Origin: JAFLCA01 sp041907145
GTDB taxonomy: Bacteria; Bdellovibrionota_C; UBA2361; JAFLCA01
NCBI GenBank assembly: GCA_041907145.1
Contig: JAYRHW010000185.1
Location: forward strand, 1 to 15,126
Direction: 5' to 3'
DNA length: 15,126 nt
This document shows, piece after piece, positions 8,101 through 13,448 of this stretch. Under the pieces are notes generated by a model. It did no database searches. It saw nothing but the letters and a program-made list of their open reading frames with translations, and was not told where the DNA came from. Position 1 is the first letter of the stretch. Each line of letters begins with the position of its first letter. A program made the translations under genes and the position numbers.

Positions 8101-8544
8101 GCCGTGCTTCCTACTCCGGCCTTTTTCTTCGGATTAGCTCCCAACGAGGAGATGCTGGTCGAGATAGATGAAGGAAAGACGCTGATCATCAAGATGCAGC
8201 ACGTTGGCGAACGTGATGCTGACGGAATTCGCCCTGTATTTTTTAAATTGAACGGGCAGTCCCGCACTATCGAGGTTTTCGATAAGACCTTCGTGTCGCA
8301 GAAGAAATCCAACCGAAAAGTTTCGGGCGCAAATGATGTGGGCTCACCGCTGCAGGGTAAGGTCTCCAAAGTTCTTGTTAAGGAAGGCGCCCCGGTTGAC
8401 AAGGACAGTCCGCTTTTTTTGATTGAAGCCATGAAGATGGAAACTACGGTAAATGCGCCGAAGTCAGGCAAAATTTCAAAAATAGTCCTCGCGCCCGGTT
8501 CGCTCGTAGAGCAGGACGATGTTGTAATTGAGTACTCAAATTAG
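5101..8544 (+). CDS. pyc: Pyruvate carboxylase (single-chain, biotin-dependent)
   Basis: It carboxylates pyruvate to oxaloacetate using ATP and bicarbonate, refilling the TCA cycle and feeding gluconeogenesis in the cytosol. From the GTG at 5101 it is 1147 aa, the usual length. All domains are in order. The biotin carboxylase N-terminus is LDRILVANRGEIAIR; the ATP-grasp glycine loop with Lys162 and GGGGRGM is at 166-172; FERDCSVQRR is near 229-238; and the EINPRIQVEHTVTE active-site stretch is at 292-305. The carboxyltransferase domain opens with DTTFRDAHQSLLATR (539-553), has the reactive Lys714 in AIKDMAG, and has metal ligands His743 and His745 in HLHTHDT. The biotin carrier domain closes the chain with EAMKMET, biotinyl-Lys1112. 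Two small departures are seen: the usual PGT-type loop after the first ATP-grasp helix reads VPLIEDSKISL, and the usual H after SVQRR is F. It ends in TAG, three bases from the convergent stop of the next gene. Confidence 0.97.
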   Translation: MLRKLDRILVANRGEIAIRILRAAAELKIATVALYTFEDRYSLHRYKADEAYRIGPDNEALKPYLDIEEIIQLAKRKRIDAIHPGYGFLSENSELARRCRESGIIFVGPDAETMDRVGDKIKAKAVAREVKVPLIEDSKISLTSPEVVLKEAERIGYPVVLKAASGGGGRGMRIIRNAGMVAQAFSEARGEALRAFGDDTVYLEKYLENPRHIEVQVLGDEHGNIVHLFERDCSVQRRFQKVVEVAPCPQLPKESKEKLYYYALTIARHVGYRNAGTVEFLVDQDGSIYFIEINPRIQVEHTVTEQVTGIDIVRSQILIARGHKLSDPEIAIPSQESVQCSGYAIQCRITTEDPQSEFKPHYGKLIAYRSPGGFGIRLDAGSAYSGATISPFFDSLLVKVTASGRTLDGAAGRMLRALQEFRIRGVKTNIAFLQNVITHPVFLGGKTTTRFIADNPELLQFSRGLDRATRTMQYLGEVIVNGNPDVARVDKTKQFRKPIVPAFNRYAEFPKGSKQLLTQLGRENFCAWLRNSKTIQYTDTTFRDAHQSLLATRVRTFDLMAVAESFAHNHPEVFSMEVWGGATFDVALRFLHECPWERLEQIRAAVPNILLQMLLRGANAVGYSAYPDNLVAAFIEQSWKSGIDIFRIFDSLNWLQGMRESIRAVRDRTEALAEVCICYTGDILDPARPKYSLQYYLDLARQIEDAGAHILAIKDMAGLLKPYAAEVLIKALKKAINLPIHLHTHDTSSIQSATYLKAIEAGVHVVDVALGAMSGLTSQPNFESIACMMRGQPRALPIDVQSLSRYSAYWEAVREYYYPFECELKAGSAEVYRHEIPGGQYSNLRPQARALGLEEKFEQMKENYVVVNQLLGDVVKVTPSSKMVGDFALYMTSNDLSAEDILSGRSDISFPESVRQFFRGDLGQPSGGFPKKLQEIVLRGEKAMTGRPNEHLEPIDLDADFRAFQKEFGQDFGFPDYLSFKMYPKVFKEYYDHFKKFGRVAVLPTPAFFFGLAPNEEMLVEIDEGKTLIIKMQHVGERDADGIRPVFFKLNGQSRTIEVFDKTFVSQKKSNRKVSGANDVGSPLQGKVSKVLVKEGAPVDKDSPLFLIEAMKMETTVNAPKSGKISKIVLAPGSLVEQDDVVIEYSN

Positions 8545-8547
8545 GAG

Positions 8548-9804
8548 CTATCGGGGAAGTCCAGGCTCGTGCGGGGGCGCTAGCTCATAGGCCTCTACTT
8601 CCTTCTTTGGCTCCGCGGTGAGCAGAGTCGCTACTCGCTGCTCCTCCATCGACAATTCAATTTTCTTGTTCAGAGCTGCTTCGAGCAACAGTTTCGCCAG
8701 CGGCTTCATGGCCTTTTGCAGCGTTTGAGACTGCTGGTTCATGGTTGCTAGTTCGCCTTCGAGTTTCTGGGTATCTGCCGACGCGGTCTCGAGACTAATT
8801 CGAGCGGAACCCGCCTTTATCGGCAGCCCCGTCTTGGCCATAAAGTCCAGCTCATATGCGACCCAGCGTTTCATGGTGTTGGCGACGGAGTAAACCTGCT
8901 CCTGTGTGGACGAGTTTTCGACCAGAGGGGGTTTAGCGCCTCGGTTGGCCAGCGCCTTCAGTGATTGCAATACTCCCGCCGGTTTCGGATTGGCTCTTAG
9001 GCGATAGGTCTCGTAGTCGGGATCGTCTGGGGTGCCGGAGCCGACATGTTCATAGGCGTCGGTGGGAGTGATGTCGAGTGGAGCGGTGGGAAGCTGCGCG
9101 CCTTCGGCATCCTTGGATTTGGCTGAGCCCTGCATAATGCGAGCTTTCTTCTCAGCGATGCGCGCTTCGACTTGTTCGGCGGTTGGCTTCGCTCGATCCG
9201 CGAGGCGGGTGCCCTTTGCGGCTCCCTGAATAGTTGGATTGCCGCCCAGTCCCTTTTCGCCAAGCCGCGTATCCTCCTGTTTGAGCGGGACGCGGGAGGC
9301 CCGGATAAGAAGAATGCGAAGTTGATCGAGAGTTCGGTCAATCACTCCTTCGCTGTGGGCATCGCCGGGCTTTACATGGCGGTCGCTCAGCCGCTGCAGC
9401 GTTTTGCTCAGAAAATCGTGGGCCAGAGCCGACACGTTGTTGAAAAATAGCTGCGGAACATGAGCATGCAGGTACCTAAGTTCCGATTCGGCGCGCTGTG
9501 CTATTCCGAGCCTGAGGGAAGTTTGGTTTCTGGGGCTTTGCGACAAATTATCGAAAATAGTGTCATCGACTAATTTCAGAGCAGCAATATCTTGACGAAA
9601 CACTCCAAGTGCCGTTTTCGGCTCAATTCCCGGGGCAGTAGCGCGGGCCGAGCGTTCGACCAGAGCCTGAACGGCGGAATTCGTTGGCGCCAACTGTCTG
9701 ACTTCTTCCGCGAGCCCAATCGGACTGGCGTTTTTGGCGCTAGGTATGAGCCCCGGCGGGGCGGGGCGCTTCTGTCCTTCGGGCTGCGATTGATGTGCTT
9801 CCAT
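8548..9804 (-). CDS. Unrecognised 418-aa protein with C-terminal coiled coil
   Basis: I do not recognise this protein. It has no signal peptide or membrane segment, so it is probably cytosolic. Residues 1-30 are Pro/Gln-rich and disordered-looking. Residues 35-175 look largely helical, with several hydrophobic helices such as ELRYLHAHVPQLFFNNVSALAHDFL. Residues 180-265 are a low-complexity charged linker (KPTAEQVEARIAEKKARI). Residues 295-330 contain a WVAYELDFMAKTG patch, and about 341-398 form a probable coiled coil. The tail is Pro-rich (ELAPPHEPGLPR). The start ATG at 9804 is preferred over an in-frame TTG at 9825; no clear Shine-Dalgarno is seen for either. It is convergent with pyruvate carboxylase, whose stop is three bases away, and lies downstream of the receptor-channel gene but behind that gene's terminator. 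No function is proposed. Confidence 0.75.
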   Translation of the reverse strand: MEAHQSQPEGQKRPAPPGLIPSAKNASPIGLAEEVRQLAPTNSAVQALVERSARATAPGIEPKTALGVFRQDIAALKLVDDTIFDNLSQSPRNQTSLRLGIAQRAESELRYLHAHVPQLFFNNVSALAHDFLSKTLQRLSDRHVKPGDAHSEGVIDRTLDQLRILLIRASRVPLKQEDTRLGEKGLGGNPTIQGAAKGTRLADRAKPTAEQVEARIAEKKARIMQGSAKSKDAEGAQLPTAPLDITPTDAYEHVGSGTPDDPDYETYRLRANPKPAGVLQSLKALANRGAKPPLVENSSTQEQVYSVANTMKRWVAYELDFMAKTGLPIKAGSARISLETASADTQKLEGELATMNQQSQTLQKAMKPLAKLLLEAALNKKIELSMEEQRVATLLTAEPKKEVEAYELAPPHEPGLPR

Positions 9805-9871
9805 GACGAAATTGTAGCGAAGCAATTGGGTCTAACATAACGAAGAAATGAGGGGGCAGAGTTCCAATCTA

Positions 9872-9924
9872 CAAAACATTCAAAAGCAAGGGCTGCCGGG
9901 GCAACACTGTGCACCCGGCAGCCC
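9872..9924 (-). terminator. Rho-independent terminator of the receptor-channel gene
   Basis: Perfect 11-bp arms GGGCTGCCGGG (9890-9900) and CCCGGCAGCCC (9914-9924) enclose a 13-base loop. Read on the minus strand, the stem is followed by TTGCTTTTGAATGTTTT. It lies about 30 bases beyond the stop of the channel gene and separates it from the 418-aa gene. Confidence 0.85.
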
Positions 9925-9953
9925 CTCTGCATGTATTCGAATCGGTTCATGGT

Positions 9954-11021
9954 TTACTTGCCAAGGAAGCGTGCGCGGAGGATGTCGTAGGTGCCATTCT
10001 CCCTGAGTTCCAGGAGGCCCTGGTTCAAGACCTTTCGCAGGTCGTTGTTGCCGGGATTTACGGCAAACGCGTAATCCTCCTCGCGAAGTTCTTGGAGCGT
10101 GACCAAGTGCCGCTGCGAACTCTGCTGCTCGTAGTACCGAAGTGAAGGATAGTCAAAGACAACTGCATCAACCTGCCCCTGCTCCAGCGCCGCTATGGCC
10201 TCAGAGAGCGTGGGAAGAAGACTTGGGGAGCCGCCCAACGCAGTGATTGCGTTGACGCTTGTTGTGCCCCTGACCGTTGCGACATGGTGTCCGCGTAGGT
10301 CATTGGCCTGCTGGATGCTGCAATCCAGACGCTGCTCGATCTTGAAGGCCGATATATCGGCAACAAGGTTGGCGGCAACGCCCAGCCCGATGACCAGCAG
10401 TACGGCAGTCAGAACGCGTCCCAGTGCTGTCCTCGACATTTTGTCGCCGAACCCCACTGAAGTGATCGCGATGATGACATACCACATACCGTCAAGGGCT
10501 CCCTGCGGGTAGCGCTTCGAGAAATCTGGATTCCTCTTGCGCTCCACAATCCACATGAGGTGGCCGAAAACCAACATGATTCCGCAAGCGATGAGCAAGG
10601 ATGGAAAAGTCGTGCGAACCCAAGCCCAGCACGAATACCACCAGCTCACCTTGCGTTCGCCTGACACCATGATCCCCAACCCCGAATGCAGGGTAGGATG
10701 CGAGAAGTCAACTGCCCGCTCTCGAGCGGCGTTGACGCTGATGCCTGCGACCGCGATGTCTGCTGAGCCTGCCTTGATCCCGTCGAAGATGTACTCGAAC
10801 TCGGGAACCTCTCGAAATTCGATCTGATACCCACGAGGGAGCAGAATGAACTTCAGGAGCTCCACCTCGAAACCCGACCAGTCCTGCGGACCAGTCCCGT
10901 TGAGAACGCAGGGCGGGAGACGATTGACGTCGACCCGCACCACGTTTGTTCCCTGCGCAGCCCAGCTTAAGGTGCCGGGGAGCAGGGCAAGTAAAAGCGC
11001 GAACAAAGTATTCAATCGCAT
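9954..11021 (-). CDS. Bacterial ionotropic glutamate receptor-like ligand-gated channel
   Basis: This 355-aa protein has the plan of GluR0-type prokaryotic glutamate receptors: a periplasmic solute-binding-protein fold (SBP_bac_3) split by a two-helix pore. A signal peptide (MRLNTLFALLLALLPGTLSWAA) occupies residues 1-22. The first ligand-binding half runs to about 122 and includes ISVNAARERAVDFSHP, with Arg100 the likely carboxylate-binding residue. TM1 is near 143-157, the pore helix plus filter TSVGFGD at 187-193, and TM2 near 203-224. The second binding half, about 230-355, contains VDAVVFDYPSLRYY, where Asp290 likely holds the ligand amino group. SVGFG is close to the potassium-channel filter TVGYG, so potassium selectivity is inferred. 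The longest frame begins further upstream, but ATG 11021 is preceded by GGGAGG and starts the signal peptide. A related reading is a periplasmic amino-acid-binding protein with a channel insert. The gene is divergent from the tandem Lrp-type regulator. Confidence 0.88.
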   Translation of the reverse strand: MRLNTLFALLLALLPGTLSWAAQGTNVVRVDVNRLPPCVLNGTGPQDWSGFEVELLKFILLPRGYQIEFREVPEFEYIFDGIKAGSADIAVAGISVNAARERAVDFSHPTLHSGLGIMVSGERKVSWWYSCWAWVRTTFPSLLIACGIMLVFGHLMWIVERKRNPDFSKRYPQGALDGMWYVIIAITSVGFGDKMSRTALGRVLTAVLLVIGLGVAANLVADISAFKIEQRLDCSIQQANDLRGHHVATVRGTTSVNAITALGGSPSLLPTLSEAIAALEQGQVDAVVFDYPSLRYYEQQSSQRHLVTLQELREEDYAFAVNPGNNDLRKVLNQGLLELRENGTYDILRARFLGK

Positions 11022-11027
11022 GGAAAA

Positions 11028-11033
11028 CCTCCC
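11028..11033 (-). promoter_or_regulatory. Ribosome binding site fixing the receptor-channel start
   Basis: On the minus strand this reads GGGAGG, six bases before the ATG at 11021. It supports the start at the signal peptide rather than an in-frame codon 28 residues upstream. Confidence 0.75.
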
Positions 11034-11186
11034 GTAAGACCGTTTAAGACTGGAACTGTGCCAACGCCGGGGGATGGCTCCGCTTGAAGGTATCCCGGGG
11101 CTCACAGGCCTGCTTGTAAAGCTGCTCAGGGCAGGTTGGGAAGGAACGCGAGGGGCGCCACGCGTGGGGTGCGTGACGACCCTCGT

Positions 11187-11220
11187 AATGTAAAATTCAG
11201 TTTGACTTATCTTTTACATT
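11187..11220. promoter_or_regulatory. Operator-like palindrome 1, TTTTACATT half-sites
   Basis: The arms AATGTAAAA (11187-11195) and TTTTACATT (11212-11220) are exact reverse complements, 16 bases apart. The second arm extends to CTTTTACATT, an exact inverted match to AATGTAAAAG at 11249-11258. It lies about 112-145 bases upstream of the tandem Lrp-type gene and overlaps the candidate promoter for that gene. The likely ligand is the regulator itself, but nothing in the sequence proves this. Confidence 0.6.
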
Positions 11221-11231
11221 CTCATAGTAAT
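11202..11231 (+). promoter_or_regulatory. Candidate promoter for the tandem Lrp-type regulator
   Basis: TTGACT (11202-11207) and AGTAAT (11226-11231) are 18 bases apart. The -35 box is good; the -10 box matches four of six positions. The spacer contains an operator half-site, so bound protein would block it. No Shine-Dalgarno is seen before the ATG at 11332. Confidence 0.35.
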
Positions 11232-11235
11232 TATA
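11230..11235 (-). promoter_or_regulatory. Candidate -10 box for the receptor-channel gene
   Basis: On the minus strand this reads TATAAT, a consensus -10 box lying between the two operator-like palindromes. The -35 position is poor (TTTTAC or CTTTTA, part of an operator half-site). It would give a 5' leader of about 200 bases. An activator-dependent promoter would fit, but this is inference. Confidence 0.3.
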
Positions 11236-11248
11236 TGTAAGATATGTA

Positions 11249-11283
11249 AATGTAAAAGTAAAGAACTTTTTGCATTTTACGTT
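11249..11283. promoter_or_regulatory. Operator-like palindrome 2, TTTTACATT half-sites
   Basis: The arms AATGTAAAA (11249-11257) and TTTTACGTT (11275-11283) pair with one mismatch, 17 bases apart, nearly the same geometry as palindrome 1. The centres of the two palindromes are about 62 bases, or roughly six helical turns, apart, so bound proteins would face the same side. Extra TGTAA copies lie at 11236-11240 and 11245-11249. Confidence 0.55.
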
Positions 11284-11331
11284 AGGAATGGCCTACTCGG
11301 GGCCGGGTTGAATTTGGCATAAATAGATTGC

Positions 11332-12351
11332 ATGGACCTCGATACCCTTGACCTCCAGATTCTCTGGCATCTTGATACCGATGCGCGCTTATCACTGGCC
11401 GAATTGGCTCGCCGCACCAATTCTTCGCGGCAGTTGCTTAATTATCGAGTCGGCAAACTCGTTGAGCATGGTGTTATCAAGGGATTTATCAGCTGCGTTG
11501 ACATTCACCGTTTAGGATTTCTTACCTACCGCTTCTACCTGCGCTTCGATCGCCTGCATAGCGAGGGCAAAGCTGCCGTGCTCAAGCATCTGGTGAAAGA
11601 CAAGCACACCTTGTGGGTCGTCGAGACCAGCGGCCCCTGGGATGTCGAAGCGGTCTTCGTATGCAGAAATTTTATCCACTTCAACAATCTGCTCAAGGAT
11701 TTCCTGGCCACCTTCGAACCTGTATTGGCTGCGCGAAACATTTCAATGAGCCCCGTCAGCTATCATTTCAAGCGCGATTACCTGATAGGGGCTCAGCGCA
11801 AGGACTTTACACCGAGTTACTATGGATTCGAGCCGGGTGCCGAGCAGTATGACGAAGTGGACTTAGCGATCTTAGCCGCGCTCTCCAAGGATTGCCGGTT
11901 AAGTTTTGAAGATCTTGCAACCGCGGCGCAGGTGACCTCACAGACCGCGCGTGTACGCCTTGAACGTTTGGAAGCCCAACGAATTATTCCTGCCCACCGG
12001 ATTTTAGTTGACCTGAATAAGCTGGGCCGCCGCTATATCAAACTGTTAGTCAAGCTTCGCGGGCTCACCAAGGACATCGAAAGGAAGCTCTATAATTTCT
12101 GTGCTAAGCGGAACTACGTCATTTATCTGACCGAGGTGCTTGGAGATTGGCAAATGGAAATTGAAACCGAAATCGCCGATGACCAGCAGCTTGCTGCCCT
12201 TACTCGGGAGCTGGGCGAGAGCTTTTCAAGGCAGGTCGCTGACTGCGAGGTGCTTGAAGTTACTGACGAGCTAAAGCTCGACTATTTCCCCTTCGGGCAG
12301 GGTGCTAACCGTGGGCGTGCAAAGCACAGAGAGACTTCTGCTTTGTCCTAG
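11332..12351 (+). CDS. Tandem Lrp/AsnC-type transcriptional regulator (two HTH-RAM units)
   Basis: This 339-aa protein is built from two Lrp/AsnC units, about twice the usual 150-160 aa. Unit 1 has a winged-helix HTH at about 4-50 (LDLQILWHLDTDARLSLAEL, SSRQLLNYRVGKLVEHGVIKG) and an alpha-beta ligand/oligomer domain at about 60-150 (TLWVVETSGPWDVEAVF). Unit 2 has an HTH at about 174-222 (VDLAILAALSKDCRLSFEDL, RVRLERLEAQRIIPAHR) and a second sensor domain at about 230-315 (IYLTEVLGDWQMEIETE). Both HTHs look intact. It probably binds DNA and senses amino acids or related metabolites. Tandem proteins of this type are familiar to me mainly from DPANN archaea and some uncultured bacteria. ATG 11332 starts right at the first domain but has no visible Shine-Dalgarno. 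The C-terminal 15 residues are basic and look disordered. The operator array upstream suggests autoregulation and possibly control of the divergent channel gene. Confidence 0.88.
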   Translation: MDLDTLDLQILWHLDTDARLSLAELARRTNSSRQLLNYRVGKLVEHGVIKGFISCVDIHRLGFLTYRFYLRFDRLHSEGKAAVLKHLVKDKHTLWVVETSGPWDVEAVFVCRNFIHFNNLLKDFLATFEPVLAARNISMSPVSYHFKRDYLIGAQRKDFTPSYYGFEPGAEQYDEVDLAILAALSKDCRLSFEDLATAAQVTSQTARVRLERLEAQRIIPAHRILVDLNKLGRRYIKLLVKLRGLTKDIERKLYNFCAKRNYVIYLTEVLGDWQMEIETEIADDQQLAALTRELGESFSRQVADCEVLEVTDELKLDYFPFGQGANRGRAKHRETSALS

Positions 12352-12375
12352 GAGCAGAAGACTCAGTAATCGCGT
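12331..12375 (+). terminator. Possible weak terminator of the tandem Lrp-type gene
   Basis: CTTCTGCT (12335-12342) and AGCAGAAG (12353-12360) form a perfect 8-bp stem that overlaps the stop codon. Three further pairs lie outside an A-A mismatch. The following bases are only loosely T-rich (TCTTTATCTTG, starting about ten bases on), so efficiency is doubtful. The remaining 215 bases up to the next start hold no gene that I can support. Confidence 0.3.
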
Positions 12376-12580
12376 CTTTATCTTGTGGCGAAACGGGCCC
12401 CGGTCCTCGTCGCTGCGCCCCGGGTAAAGTGGAGTAACCCACTCAGGTAAGTCGTCCATGATCTTCCGCACTTTCCGGGATAACCTAATGTTGAAACGCA
12501 CAGGGCATCTCAGCTAGACTCTTTGCCACCGTCCACAAAGGTTCGCGTCTTGTATAGGCGCATCACACTCAACGACATAC

Positions 12581-12585
12581 GGAGG
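12581..12585 (+). promoter_or_regulatory. Ribosome binding site fixing the deaminase-like start
   Basis: GGAGG lies six bases before the ATG at 12592. The in-frame TTG at 12523 has no such site and would add a 23-residue extension with no family match. Confidence 0.75.
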
Positions 12586-12591
12586 TTTTCG

Positions 12592-13170
12592 ATGAATCGA
12601 AAGGGTTCAATCCAATTCGTTCGTCCAGCGTGGGTTATCGAGAAGGAGCGGGTCGACAAGCGTGCATCGTACCGCACGCCCGAGGATCAGATGGAGCTCG
12701 TGTTGGCGTACTCCCGTCAAAATCTCCGAGAGGAGACAGGCGGGCCTTTTGCCAGCGCGATCTTCGGACCGCACGGAGAGCTTGTTGTCATCGGCACCAA
12801 CATGGTGATCGAAGCGCAGAATCTCCTCGGCCATGCGCTACTTGTAGCAATGGCCAATCGCTGCATGGAAGCGGGAACCTCCCATTTCCATGCCGACGAG
12901 CGCGGACCGCTGACCATGGCTTGCGTATGCGAGCCCTGCATTGGGTGTGCTGGCTTCCTGGCAGGCTCGGGGATTCAGTCGCTCGTGTATGGAGCATCCG
13001 GGCACGTCAAGGAAGATGTGCTGGAAATGGAGCAGGGCGGCGAAGCTGCTTTGCACCTGGAAAAGCGCGGGCTGACAATAGTCAGAGGAGTCATGGCGCA
13101 TGAAGCCAAGAGACTGCTCACTGAGGCTAAGTCAGGCGACTGCTTCAACTACAATCCTAAACTCACCTGA
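12592..13170 (+). CDS. Cytidine/guanine-deaminase-fold protein lacking the catalytic Glu
   Basis: This 192-aa protein has the nucleoside/nucleobase deaminase (CDA-like) layout. GGPFASAIFGPHGELVVIGTN (50-70) forms the first strands. A zinc-site helix at about 80-92 reads GHALLVAMANRCM, and the second zinc motif EPCIGCAGFLAGSGIQSLVYG at 114-134 matches PCxxC. The zinc ligands His81, Cys116 and Cys119 are all present. However, the proton-shuttle residue of the HxE motif, normally Glu two positions after His, is Leu83 (codon CTA), so normal hydrolytic deamination is not expected. C-terminal residues 135-192 look helical and charged. It could be an inactive binder or regulator, or a branch with different chemistry. 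The start ATG 12592 is set by GGAGG. The gene is followed by a clear terminator at 13197-13233 and is probably a single-gene unit; its substrate is unknown. Confidence 0.82.
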   Translation: MNRKGSIQFVRPAWVIEKERVDKRASYRTPEDQMELVLAYSRQNLREETGGPFASAIFGPHGELVVIGTNMVIEAQNLLGHALLVAMANRCMEAGTSHFHADERGPLTMACVCEPCIGCAGFLAGSGIQSLVYGASGHVKEDVLEMEQGGEAALHLEKRGLTIVRGVMAHEAKRLLTEAKSGDCFNYNPKLT

Positions 13171-13196
13171 TGAAGGTACATGAGGGCGGCCCCCTT

Positions 13197-13233
13197 GACC
13201 GAGGAACCTAGTTCTTCGGTCTTTCCTTTATTT
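13197..13233 (+). terminator. Rho-independent terminator of the deaminase-like gene
   Basis: GACCGAGGAA (13197-13206) pairs with TTCTTCGGTC (13212-13221), with one G-U pair, around the loop CCTAG. It is followed by TTTCCTTTATTT. It lies 26 bases after the stop codon. Confidence 0.85.
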
Positions 13234-13383
13234 CCACAGGGGAGTCCGCAGGGTGCCGCGGCACTTGCCAAAATGATCAATAGAGGGACAGTCTAATCTG
13301 CGGAAATGGCAAGAGAGATGGGCAAAGTGCCCCGCCATCGCCGATATTCAATCATGCAGCGCTCGCTTATTTTTGATGCGGGG

Positions 13384-13441
13384 AAAAAGCGCAGGCAAGA
13401 GGCAGTATCTTAGTCCCTGATACAAAACCTCATGCCTGCGC
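13384..13441 (-). terminator. Rho-independent terminator of the ABC transporter gene
   Basis: GCGCAGGCA (13389-13397) and TGCCTGCGC (13433-13441) form a 9-bp stem. It is extended past one mismatch by GAGG/CCTC and then by an inner GTATC/GATAC stem. On the minus strand it is followed directly by TTTTTCCCC. It ends seven bases beyond the transporter stop codon. Confidence 0.85.
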
Positions 13442-13448
13442 CTAGGGC

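Noticed and set aside
11332..12351. Siroheme decarboxylase (AhbA/AhbB or NirD-L fusion) as an alternative to a regulator
   Set aside because: Those enzymes share the Lrp fold and can be fused, but both HTH units here look intact, I see no HNYxR-type motif, and no heme-biosynthesis genes are nearby. A profile search would settle it.
12458..12517. A 19-codon ORF between the regulator and the deaminase-like gene
   Set aside because: It has only a poor AGG at distant spacing as a ribosome binding site and no features beyond chance.
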